A DNA stretch of 5,089 nt, from NCBI GenBank assembly GCA_016213595.1, contig JACRAA010000111.1:1-5089 (forward strand), in the 5' to 3' direction. Source of the DNA: Actinomycetota bacterium. GTDB taxonomy: Bacteria > Actinomycetota > Actinomycetes > Propionibacteriales > Propionibacteriaceae. The notes under the pieces are model-generated. The model searched no databases and was not told where the DNA came from. It saw only the letters and a list, made by a program, of their open reading frames with translations. How positions within the stretch are numbered: position 1 is the first letter of the stretch; the number at the start of each line of letters is the position of its first letter. This document shows positions 1 through 4,850 of this stretch, one piece after another. The position numbers and the translations under genes are program-made.

Positions 1-2
1 CG

Positions 3-485
3 GCGCCGTGCGCGCTCGCCACCGCCCTCTACCGGTTCGGGCTGGCCGGCAACCTGTCGGGCGTCATCCTGGCCAACCTCGTGCCGTCGGTGCCGTTCGT
101 CATCATGACGATGACGCCGGTCGTCGAGCCGCTGGACCCGGCGCTGGAGAACTCCGCACGCATGTGCGGCGCAGGTACAGGCGTGATCTTCCGGCGCATC
201 CTCATGCCGATGCTCGTCCCCGGCATGCTGGCGGCCGGCATCCTCGTGCTGGTCCGTACGGTCGGCATGTTCGAGCTCACGTTCCTGACGAGTGGCAACA
301 GCTCGCAGACCATCGTCGTGGCCCTGTTCAACTCCATGAACGCGGCCGGCATCCGTGCCCAGCAGTCCGTGGACGCGATGGCGGTCATGTACATGCTGAT
401 GATGCTGATCATCCTGCTGGTCGCCCTGAGGTTCGTGAACCCGACCCAGCTCGTGGCGAGGGTCAAGGAGGCCCCGCAGGACTGA
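3..485 (+). CDS. ABC transporter permease, C-terminal part (5' end outside window)
   Basis: Inner-membrane permease subunit of a binding-protein-dependent ABC importer. The 160 visible residues run in frame from the window edge to a TGA at 483-485. The family's cytoplasmic EAA loop, which docks onto the ATPase, is visible at about residues 49-69 of the fragment: a Glu, then SARMCGAG, then FRRILMP. Hydrophobic segments lie at about residues 20-40, 67-90 and 125-144. The stretch from FELTFL to the final RFVNPTQ is like permeases often annotated as spermidine/putrescine or iron type, but the substrate cannot be read from the permease alone. The binding protein, ATPase and any partner permease must lie to the left of the window. 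The last residues (VKEAPQD) form a short cytoplasmic tail, so the 3' end looks intact. Family call is firm; substrate is unknown. Confidence 0.88.
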   Translation, partial: APCALATALYRFGLAGNLSGVILANLVPSVPFVIMTMTPVVEPLDPALENSARMCGAGTGVIFRRILMPMLVPGMLAAGILVLVRTVGMFELTFLTSGNSSQTIVVALFNSMNAAGIRAQQSVDAMAVMYMLMMLIILLVALRFVNPTQLVARVKEAPQD

Positions 486-521
486 CGCGGCGCCGGGTTC
501 GTCGGGGACGTCGGAGTCTCC

Positions 522-527
522 TAGGCT
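522..527 (+). promoter_or_regulatory. -10 box for a leaderless transcript of the 535-777 gene
   Basis: TAGGCT fits the actinobacterial -10 pattern TANNNT. Seven bases separate it from the A of the ATG at 535, which is the spacing expected if transcription starts on the start codon itself. No Shine-Dalgarno-like purine run precedes the ATG (the 528-534 bases are CTCGGTC), which agrees with a leaderless mRNA. The -35 region is poor: TTCGTC at 498-503, with an 18-base spacer, is the best candidate. This is an inference from sequence only. Confidence 0.5.
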
Positions 528-534
528 CTCGGTC

Positions 535-777
535 ATGGCTGTCACACGGGACGTACTCATCGAGATCCTGGCCGAAGCGGACCCGGTCGGGCTCATCGCG
601 AGGGGCGCTCCTCGGGACGCGTATGCGGCAGAGGCGGACGAGATCCTCGCGCTGCAGGGCGTTCCGACCCTGACCGAGGTCACCGGTGTCTTCACGGTCA
701 GCTTCAGTGAGCCAGGAGCGTGCACGCGAGAGACTGCCCGCTGGATCACCGAGGAGATGGGGCGTCGAGCGGGCTGA
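535..777 (+). CDS. Small hypothetical protein, 80 aa
   Basis: This 80-residue soluble, acidic protein has no signal peptide or membrane segment. It begins with a helix-like stretch (VLIEILAEADPVGL), then GAPRDAYAAEADEILAL, a central TEVTGVFTVSFSEPG segment and a C-terminal helix with TARWITEEM. The DP-(I/V)-G followed by an acidic helix is reminiscent of the small DUF1871-type family, but I cannot confirm that by eye and assign no function. ATG at 535 is chosen because a -10 box sits exactly one leaderless spacing upstream and in-frame sequence before it lacks a ribosome site. It starts 49 bases after the permease stop, so it could also be read through from that operon. It converges with the RibD_C gene, with 53 bases between stops. 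Codon use (GC at third positions) supports a real gene. Confidence 0.72.
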   Translation: MAVTRDVLIEILAEADPVGLIARGAPRDAYAAEADEILALQGVPTLTEVTGVFTVSFSEPGACTRETARWITEEMGRRAG

Positions 778-812
778 GCTCGGCATCTCGGTGACCATGC
801 GGTACGTGCTCG

Positions 813-844
813 CCCGACCTGCTCGCCCGGTCAGACGGGTCGGG
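813..844. terminator. Candidate bidirectional terminator between convergent genes
   Basis: CCCGACC at 813-819 is exactly complementary to GGTCGGG at 838-844. A second, competing inner hairpin is CCCG at 826-829 with CGGG at 836-839 around a six-base loop. The structure straddles the stop codon of the minus-strand reductase (831-833) and follows the plus-strand stop at 775-777, so it is placed to end both convergent transcripts. No T-tract follows on either strand and the outer loop is 18 bases, so the call is tentative; in DNA this GC-rich such inverted repeats also arise by chance. Confidence 0.3.
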
Positions 845-1580
845 TCCCGGCGGCGTAGCGCAGGAACACCTCATGGGCCCCGCCCAGTACGTCGCTCAGC
901 GTCAGCTCCACAGGGTTCTGGTACTCCGGTACGTGCACGATGCGCAGGCCGTCGCCACCCACGACCTGGGGCGACACCGTGAGGAACAGCTCGTTGACGA
1001 GACCCTGCCCCAGCAGGTGGCCGAGGATCGTCGGACCGCCTTCGCTCAGCACCCGGCCCAGCCCTGCCCCTCGCAGTGTCTGCAACGCCTCGCGGACTGA
1101 GGGCCGTCCGTCCTCACCCGCGGAGACCTCAAGGATGTGGGCATTCCGATCCGGGCGCGACGTGTCCGAGCCGGCGGCACTGATCAGCCAAGGACGCGTG
1201 TCAGGCCCGGTCTCGGAGAAGACGGGCAGGGCCGGATCGAGGTCGTGACGGCCGATGAGGACTGCCAGCACAGGGCGGGGTGCCTGGCCACGCTGGACTC
1301 GAAGCTCCTGGAGCTCCTCGGGGAGGTCGATAGCGCCGTAGCCCTCCGCCCGTACGGTCCCCGCGCCCACCAGCAGCACGTCGCACCAGGCTCGTAGCGC
1401 CACGAGGAGCAGCTGGTCCGCCGGCCCTGTCAGGTGGCCGACCCGCCCGTTCACCGTGGCACGGCCGTCCACCGAGGCGACCATGTTGGCTCGCACACCG
1501 AGATCCGTCCCCAGCCACTCCAACAGCTCGGACGACCCGAGCGGGTCGCCGCTGGGAATGCGTCGCCGCAGCACTGGCAT
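831..1580 (-). CDS. RibD C-terminal-domain protein, pyrimidine reductase family (249 aa)
   Basis: Cytoplasmic NADPH-dependent reductase of the RibD_C/dihydrofolate-reductase-like superfamily. Residues 30-39 (R-ANMVASVDG) carry the family's first strand and the Asp-Gly turn, 48-55 hold GHLTGPAD, 72-82 hold VGAGTVRAEGYG-like cofactor-loop residues, and 179-183 (SEGGP) plus 190-207 (LGQGLVNELFLTVSP) form the typical C-terminal nucleotide-binding and strand region. In riboflavin synthesis RibD_C reduces 5-amino-6-(5-phosphoribosylamino)uracil; this stand-alone form lacks the N-terminal deaminase domain and is the type usually annotated as pyrimidine reductase family protein in actinobacteria. No other rib gene is in view, so a riboflavin role is possible but not shown. 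The ATG at 1580 is the only good start before the conserved core; GGTGGGGG lies just upstream. It is divergent from the related gene at 1743. Confidence 0.88.
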   Translation of the reverse strand: MPVLRRRIPSGDPLGSSELLEWLGTDLGVRANMVASVDGRATVNGRVGHLTGPADQLLLVALRAWCDVLLVGAGTVRAEGYGAIDLPEELQELRVQRGQAPRPVLAVLIGRHDLDPALPVFSETGPDTRPWLISAAGSDTSRPDRNAHILEVSAGEDGRPSVREALQTLRGAGLGRVLSEGGPTILGHLLGQGLVNELFLTVSPQVVGGDGLRIVHVPEYQNPVELTLSDVLGGAHEVFLRYAAGTRPV

Positions 1581-1586
1581 GCCCCC

Positions 1587-1615
1587 ACCGTTGTCCTATC
1601 CAGGAGAACCTTCAA
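1587..1615 (-). promoter_or_regulatory. Candidate promoter for the minus-strand RibD_C gene
   Basis: On the minus strand TTGAAG (1610-1615) is a fair -35 match, followed after exactly 17 bases by AACGGT (1587-1592), a weak -10 lacking the first T. Six bases then separate it from the ATG at 1580, so transcription could start on the start codon. The purine-rich GGTGGGGG directly before the ATG could instead act as a ribosome site on a longer mRNA starting further upstream. Both readings rest on sequence alone. Confidence 0.3.
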
Positions 1616-1716
1616 GACCGGGCAGGCATGACGCGGCCGGCGGTTCAGCAGGGCTTGCCTCGGAGGCGGCCGACGCAGCTGCCGCGCACCCTCTCGCTGG
1701 ACAGCCCCTGCGCCGC

Positions 1717-1722
1717 TAGCGT
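1717..1722 (+). promoter_or_regulatory. -10 box for the 1743-2348 gene
   Basis: TAGCGT fits TANNNT and lies 20 bases before the ATG at 1743, leaving room for a short leader that contains the ribosome site. The -35 at the 17-base spacing (TCGCTG, 1694-1699) is a weak match. The rest of the 1581-1742 intergenic region shows no further recognisable element. Confidence 0.4.
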
Positions 1723-1730
1723 GAGTCGCG

Positions 1731-1738
1731 GAAGGGAG
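1731..1738 (+). promoter_or_regulatory. Ribosome binding site of the 1743-2348 gene
   Basis: GAAGGGAG, preceded by another G, is the clearest Shine-Dalgarno-like sequence in the window. It ends four bases before the ATG at 1743 and fixes that start. The contrast with the leaderless-looking starts at 535 and 2443 is notable. Confidence 0.7.
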
Positions 1739-1742
1739 CAGC

Positions 1743-2348
1743 ATGGGAATCCTGGCGGTGGACCTGTTCATCACACTCGACGGCGTGTACCAGGCGCCGG
1801 GCGGTCCCGACGAGGACGGTTCCGAGGGTTTCGAGTACGGCGGATGGCAGGCGCCGTACATGGATGACGAGTCAGGCGCGACGATCGGCGCCGGCATCGA
1901 GCGGCTGGACGCGCTTCTTCTGGGCCGGAGGACGTACGACATCTTCGCGGGCTACTGGCCCCATCACGGTGACAACCCGGTCGGGGCGAAGCTCAACGCG
2001 GTGCCCAAGTTCGTCGCATCGCACACCCTCACCGACCCGTCCTGGGAGGGCACCAGCGTGGTGTCGGACATCGGGCCGCAGGTGCGGGCTCTGAAGGACC
2101 GCTTCGACGAGATCCACGTCATCGGCAGCGGCGCCCTTGCCCGCAGCCTCGTCGCGGAAGACCTCGTCGACCGGCTGAACCTCTACCTCTACCCTGTCGT
2201 CTTCGGAACCGGCAAGCGTCTGTTCGACGGAGCCGTCCCCGCGGCGTTCCGACTCGCCGAGCGGCCCGTCGCGTTCCCCAAGGGGTCGGTGTCGCTGGTG
2301 TACGAACGGGCCGGAGTGCCCGTCACCGGCATCGCGATGGGCGACTGA
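1743..2348 (+). CDS. Dihydrofolate reductase family protein (RibD_C fold, YyaP/YwjB-like), 201 aa
   Basis: Soluble DHFR-like/RibD_C-fold reductase; substrate unknown. Visible family marks are the N-terminal strand with LDG (residues 12-14), GRRTYDIFAGYW (61-72) where the family's Gly-Arg-x-Thr-Tyr binds the cofactor, KFVASHTL (89-96), HVIGSGALARSL (125-136) for the dinucleotide phosphate, and LYPVVFGTGKRLF (149-161) near the end. Length and motif order are full and normal for this group of stand-alone proteins, so it appears intact. It is not classical FolA: the FolA signature regions are absent. It lies divergent from another member of the same superfamily (831-1580), yet the two differ in length and motif wording, so a recent duplication is unlikely. 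The ATG is set by the GAAGGGAG site. A compact hairpin follows the stop by one base. Confidence 0.9.
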   Translation: MGILAVDLFITLDGVYQAPGGPDEDGSEGFEYGGWQAPYMDDESGATIGAGIERLDALLLGRRTYDIFAGYWPHHGDNPVGAKLNAVPKFVASHTLTDPSWEGTSVVSDIGPQVRALKDRFDEIHVIGSGALARSLVAEDLVDRLNLYLYPVVFGTGKRLFDGAVPAAFRLAERPVAFPKGSVSLVYERAGVPVTGIAMGD

Positions 2349-2349
2349 C

Positions 2350-2364
2350 CCAGTCCCGGACTGG
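2350..2364 (+). terminator. Hairpin terminator candidate after the DHFR-family gene
   Basis: CCAGTCC (2350-2356), one C, then GGACTGG (2358-2364) is a perfect 7-base inverted repeat starting two bases after the TGA at 2346-2348. As RNA it folds into a 6-bp stem with a CCG loop. There is no U-tract, which is common for actinobacterial hairpin terminators. Being palindromic, it could alternatively be a protein site in the region before the transporter gene, but its position right after a stop favours termination. Confidence 0.5.
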
Positions 2365-2402
2365 TCCACCTCGCCCCGGCTTCGCAGCGTTTGCACCGGT
2401 CA

Positions 2403-2425
2403 CTTCCCCTAGGCCCGTGGGGGAG
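2403..2425 (+). promoter_or_regulatory. Inverted repeat upstream of the CDF transporter gene (operator or SD-sequestering hairpin)
   Basis: CTTCCCC (2403-2409) pairs with GGGGGAG (2419-2425) through six Watson-Crick pairs and one G-T, around a nine-base spacer TAGGCCCGT. On DNA it covers the -35 position of the proposed promoter, where a metal-responsive repressor could bind; on RNA from an upstream start it would bury the only Shine-Dalgarno-like run before the gene. Which, if either, applies is not decided by the sequence, and a leaderless start at 2443 would exclude the RNA version. Confidence 0.35.
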
Positions 2426-2430
2426 CGTGC

Positions 2431-2436
2431 AATGAT
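2431..2436 (+). promoter_or_regulatory. -10 box, possibly extended, for the CDF transporter gene
   Basis: AATGAT is preceded by TGC, giving a TGN-extended -10 arrangement, and stands six bases before the ATG at 2443, a leaderless spacing like that of the gene at 535. The 17-base spacing puts the -35 at CCTAGG (2408-2413), which is a poor match, consistent with reliance on the extended -10 or on an activator. Confidence 0.4.
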
Positions 2437-2442
2437 CCAGCG

Positions 2443-3417
2443 ATGAGCAGTGAGGCGCCTATCAGCCGGGGGGCTCCCCACGACGACTCGGAGAGCCTGC
2501 GTACAGTCCTCATCGCGCTCGGCGCCAACGTGGTGATCGCGGTGCTCAAGTCCGTGGTCGCCGTGGTCACCGGCTCGGCGTCCATGGTGGCCGAAGCGGC
2601 GCACTCGTGGTCCGACGCAGGCAACGAGGTGTTCCTCCTCATCGCCGAGAGTCGCTCCGGGAAGCCTGCAGACGCGCGGCATCCGCTCGGATACGGCCGC
2701 GAGGCGTACGTGTGGTCAATGATCGCCGCCTTCGGGCTGTTCGCCGTCGGCGCTGCCGTCTCGGTCATCCACGGCATCAGCGCCCTGGCCGCGAACAGGG
2801 AGGACACGAGCTACCTGTGGGCGTACGTCGTCCTGGCCGGGGCGTTCGTGCTGGAGGGGATCTCCTTCCTGCAGGCACGCGGACAGCTCCGGGCCGGTGC
2901 CGCCCGGGCGGACATGCCTCGTCTCGACTACCTCGCCAGGACGTCCAACCCCCTGCTGCGCGCCGTGTTCTTCGAGGACGCGGCCGCGCTCGTCGGGATC
3001 GTCATCGCCGCGCTCGGCGTGGCACTGCACGAGATCACGGGCAACGGGGTCTGGGACGCTCTCGGCTCGATCCTCGTCGGTCTCCTGCTGGGGGTCGTCG
3101 CCGTCTACCTGCTGGCCCGAAACATGACGTTCCTCGTCGGGCAGGTGGCCGACCACCGGTACAGCGACGCGGTTCTCAGCTGGCTCTTGGAGCGCAAGGA
3201 GGTGCAGGACGTCACCTACCTGCACCTCGAGTACGTGGGGCCGCAGCGCATCTTCGTCGTGGGCGCCGTCGACCTGGCCGGCAACAACCCCGAGAACCAG
3301 GCGGCCGAACAGCTCGAGACGCTCGAGAAGGCGCTGGAGCGGGACTCAGTGGTCACCCGAGCCGTGCTGTCGCTCGCCGCGCCCGGCCAGGCTCCCTTGC
3401 GGCTGACCGGCTTATGA
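2443..3417 (+). CDS. Cation diffusion facilitator (CDF) family transporter, SLC30A9/ZnT9-like, 324 aa
   Basis: Membrane transporter expected to export divalent metal (Zn2+ or a similar ion) in exchange for protons. After a polar 20-residue N-terminus come hydrophobic segments at about 21-43, 59-69 (with preceding AEAAHSWSDAGNE, 50-62), 88-116, 125-143, 171-196 and 206-226. H54 and D58 form the TM2 half of the metal site. HPLGYGREAYVWS (80-92) after TM2 is the CDF loop in the wording typical of the ZnT9-like branch. TM5 has FFEDAAALVG (176-185) in place of the usual H/D-x3-D, so E178 and D179 are the candidate ligands. Residues 236-314 form the cytoplasmic ferredoxin-like domain. There is no His-rich loop. 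ATG 2443 is chosen from the upstream -10 box. Metal specificity is not readable. It ends seven bases from the convergent cobS. Confidence 0.92.
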   Translation: MSSEAPISRGAPHDDSESLRTVLIALGANVVIAVLKSVVAVVTGSASMVAEAAHSWSDAGNEVFLLIAESRSGKPADARHPLGYGREAYVWSMIAAFGLFAVGAAVSVIHGISALAANREDTSYLWAYVVLAGAFVLEGISFLQARGQLRAGAARADMPRLDYLARTSNPLLRAVFFEDAAALVGIVIAALGVALHEITGNGVWDALGSILVGLLLGVVAVYLLARNMTFLVGQVADHRYSDAVLSWLLERKEVQDVTYLHLEYVGPQRIFVVGAVDLAGNNPENQAAEQLETLEKALERDSVVTRAVLSLAAPGQAPLRLTGL

Positions 3418-3424
3418 CAAGGGC

Positions 3425-4201
3425 TTACGCCACGAGCCCCACGGCCACCACGAACACCAGCTGGCTGACCTCGACGAGAGCGCCCATGAGGTCTCCCGTC
3501 AGACCACCGAACCGGCGGATGAGGCGTCGCTGAGCCAGCCAGGCCACCAGCCAGGACAGCGTCGCCGCCAGCCCGAAGGCCACCGCACCACGGGACCCTG
3601 AGGCCCAGCTCCCGGCGAGCACGGACACGACCAGGACGCCCAGAGTCGACAAGGCCCAGCTTCGTCCCGACGTGACCCCGGAGAACAGCGCGCCGAACCC
3701 TCCCGGTCGGGCGCTCGGCGCCCATCCTCCCGTACCGGTCAGCACGGCCACCCGCCCGACCATCGGGAGACAGGCGAGAGCGGCCAGCAGCCTGGGGCCG
3801 GTCAGGTGCGGCGAGGAGAGCGCCGCGGCGTCGACGAGCAGGACGAGGACCAGGGCGGCGACACCCATCGGGCCGATGTCGGAGCGCTTCATGATCGCCA
3901 GCGCCTCCGCCGCCGGTCGCCGCGAGCCGATGCCATCCGCAGTGTCGGCGAGGCCGTCGAGGTGCATCGCCCCGGTGACGGCCGCGAGCAGGGCCAGGGC
4001 GAGGACGCCGGCCAGCAGAGAGCCGCCGCCGAGCCACTGGATGGCGCCGGCCACAACCGCCGCCGCGACACCGATGAGCAGGCCGACCCAGGGCAGCGCG
4101 AGGGCGGCCCGACGTGCGCTGTCCCGGTCGATGTCGATGGGCGGCACCGGCACGATCGTGAACACGCTCACTGCCGCGTGGAACGCCCCCGGGCGGCGCA
4201 T
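3425..4201 (-). CDS. cobS: Adenosylcobinamide-GDP ribazoletransferase (cobalamin synthase), 258 aa
   Basis: Integral membrane enzyme that joins adenosylcobinamide-GDP with alpha-ribazole (or its 5'-phosphate), releasing GMP, to complete adenosylcobalamin. The family signature HLDGLADTADG is at residues 80-90, with the acidic residues expected to bind Mg2+. MKRSDIGPMG is at 104-113, GR at 149-150 and GGLTGDLMGALVE at 232-244. Hydrophobic segments occur around 34-56, 60-77, 113-129, 138-155, 184-199, 206-223 and 244-257. Length is normal. The ATG at 4201 sits one base after the cobU stop and has no strong ribosome site (CTGGGCG is the nearest G-run), so it probably depends on translational coupling to cobU. 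Its TAA stop faces that of the CDF gene across seven bases. No frameshift or missing motif is seen. Confidence 0.96.
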   Translation of the reverse strand: MRRPGAFHAAVSVFTIVPVPPIDIDRDSARRAALALPWVGLLIGVAAAVVAGAIQWLGGGSLLAGVLALALLAAVTGAMHLDGLADTADGIGSRRPAAEALAIMKRSDIGPMGVAALVLVLLVDAAALSSPHLTGPRLLAALACLPMVGRVAVLTGTGGWAPSARPGGFGALFSGVTSGRSWALSTLGVLVVSVLAGSWASGSRGAVAFGLAATLSWLVAWLAQRRLIRRFGGLTGDLMGALVEVSQLVFVVAVGLVA

Positions 4202-4202
4202 C

Positions 4203-4850
4203 TCAGGCGCCCAGCCGGAGCGGCAGCCCGGCGACGACCAGCCACACCTCGTCGCACACGGCAGCCACCTTGAGGTTCAGGATGCCCATCTCGTCGCGGA
4301 ACAGGCGTCCGCCGGGGGTACTCGGCACCAGCCCTTGCCCCACCTCGTTGGTCACGAGGACGACGTCACGGGTTGTGTGCTCGAGAGCGTCCACCAACGA
4401 CGCAACGCGGGACGCGAGCAGCTGGGCAGGGTCCGGTACGGCGTCGAGACCGCCTGACGCCACAGCGGACCCCGCACCGGAAACGGAGGCCCCCGTCCAC
4501 CACTCCGCCGAGGCGTCCCACCCCTCATCAGTCGCCGGCCACCCCTCACCGGGCGCGTCGGGCCAGCAGCCGCACTCGTCCATGACCCGGCTGAGCCACA
4601 CCGTGAGGCAGTCCACGAGCACCGGAGGCCCCGGCTCAGCGAGCACATCGGCGACGGCGAGGGTCTCGACCGTGCGCCAGCTCGCGGGCCGCCTCGCGCG
4701 GTGCGCCGCAACACGGGCCGCCCACTCGGTGTCGTCCCGGCGCCCCTGGGAGGTGGCGACGTACGTGACGTCGACTGCACCGCTCAGCAGCCCCTCGGCA
4801 TGGTGGGACTTGCCGGAGCGAGCCCCGCCGATGATCAGGCGAGCGGTCAT
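4203..4850 (-). CDS. cobU: Adenosylcobinamide kinase / adenosylcobinamide-phosphate guanylyltransferase, 215 aa
   Basis: Bifunctional cytoplasmic enzyme: it phosphorylates adenosylcobinamide, then transfers GMP from GTP to give adenosylcobinamide-GDP, the substrate of CobS. The P-loop GGARSGKS is at residues 8-15. The His expected to carry the GMP intermediate is H50 in AAHRARRPASW (48-58). The Walker-B-like VLVDCLTVWLSRVMDE is at 77-92. VVLVTNEVGQGLVPSTPGGRLFRDEMGILN occupies 163-192 (quoted here only by its family pattern TNEVG, GRxFRDExG) and the C-terminus is VWLVVAGLPLRLG. Start ATG 4850 is chosen because the P-loop follows at once and ATGA overlaps the cobT stop; the open frame extends to 5069, but that extension is Arg/Pro-rich and lies over cobT. 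AAGGA touches the ATG, too close to act well, so coupling is likely. Residues about 93-139 are an expanded, repeat-bearing insertion compared with the roughly 175-180-residue family form. Confidence 0.95.
   Translation of the reverse strand: MTARLIIGGARSGKSHHAEGLLSGAVDVTYVATSQGRRDDTEWAARVAAHRARRPASWRTVETLAVADVLAEPGPPVLVDCLTVWLSRVMDECGCWPDAPGEGWPATDEGWDASAEWWTGASVSGAGSAVASGGLDAVPDPAQLLASRVASLVDALEHTTRDVVLVTNEVGQGLVPSTPGGRLFRDEMGILNLKVAAVCDEVWLVVAGLPLRLGA
4518..4548 (-). repeat. Tandem 21-base repeat inside cobU (Trp-marked heptapeptides)
   Basis: The 10-base word CCACCCCTCA (plus strand) occurs at 4518-4527 and again at 4539-4548, exactly 21 bases or seven codons apart. In CobU this encodes GEGWPAT (101-107) and DEGWDAS (108-114), followed by a more diverged AEWWTGA (115-121); CGCWPDAP (93-100) just before may be a further, eight-residue unit. 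Trp recurs at 96, 104, 111 and 118. The frame-keeping period points to in-frame duplication within a surface insertion. Confidence 0.6.

Noticed and set aside
29..466. Minus-strand open frame opposite the ABC permease
   Set aside because: The plus-strand frame carries the EAA loop and membrane helices; the minus frame shows no family pattern and is explained by codon bias.
486..534. Terminator after the ABC permease gene
   Set aside because: Only a short GGCGCC palindrome and imperfect pairings are seen; nothing stronger than expected at this GC content.
1743..2348. Classical dihydrofolate reductase (folA)
   Set aside because: The length (201 aa) and motifs (GRRTYDIF, HVIGSGALARSL, YPVVFGTGKRLF) fit the RibD_C-like YyaP/YwjB group; FolA active-site wording is not present and no thymidylate synthase gene is nearby.
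2443..3417. Assignment of the CDF protein as a cobalt transporter serving B12 synthesis
   Set aside because: CDF proteins are exporters, the gene is convergent with and not part of the cob operon, and the specificity residues cannot be read reliably.
2607..3533. Long plus-strand open frame overlapping the CDF gene
   Set aside because: It is the shifted frame of the CDF gene, extremely Arg-rich and with no motif. The CDF frame has clear membrane segments and family motifs.
3672..4457. Long plus-strand open frame over cobS and cobU
   Set aside because: It is a shadow of the minus-strand genes in GC-rich DNA: its composition is Arg/Ala/Pro-rich, it has no recognisable domain, and strong CobS and CobU motifs lie on the other strand.
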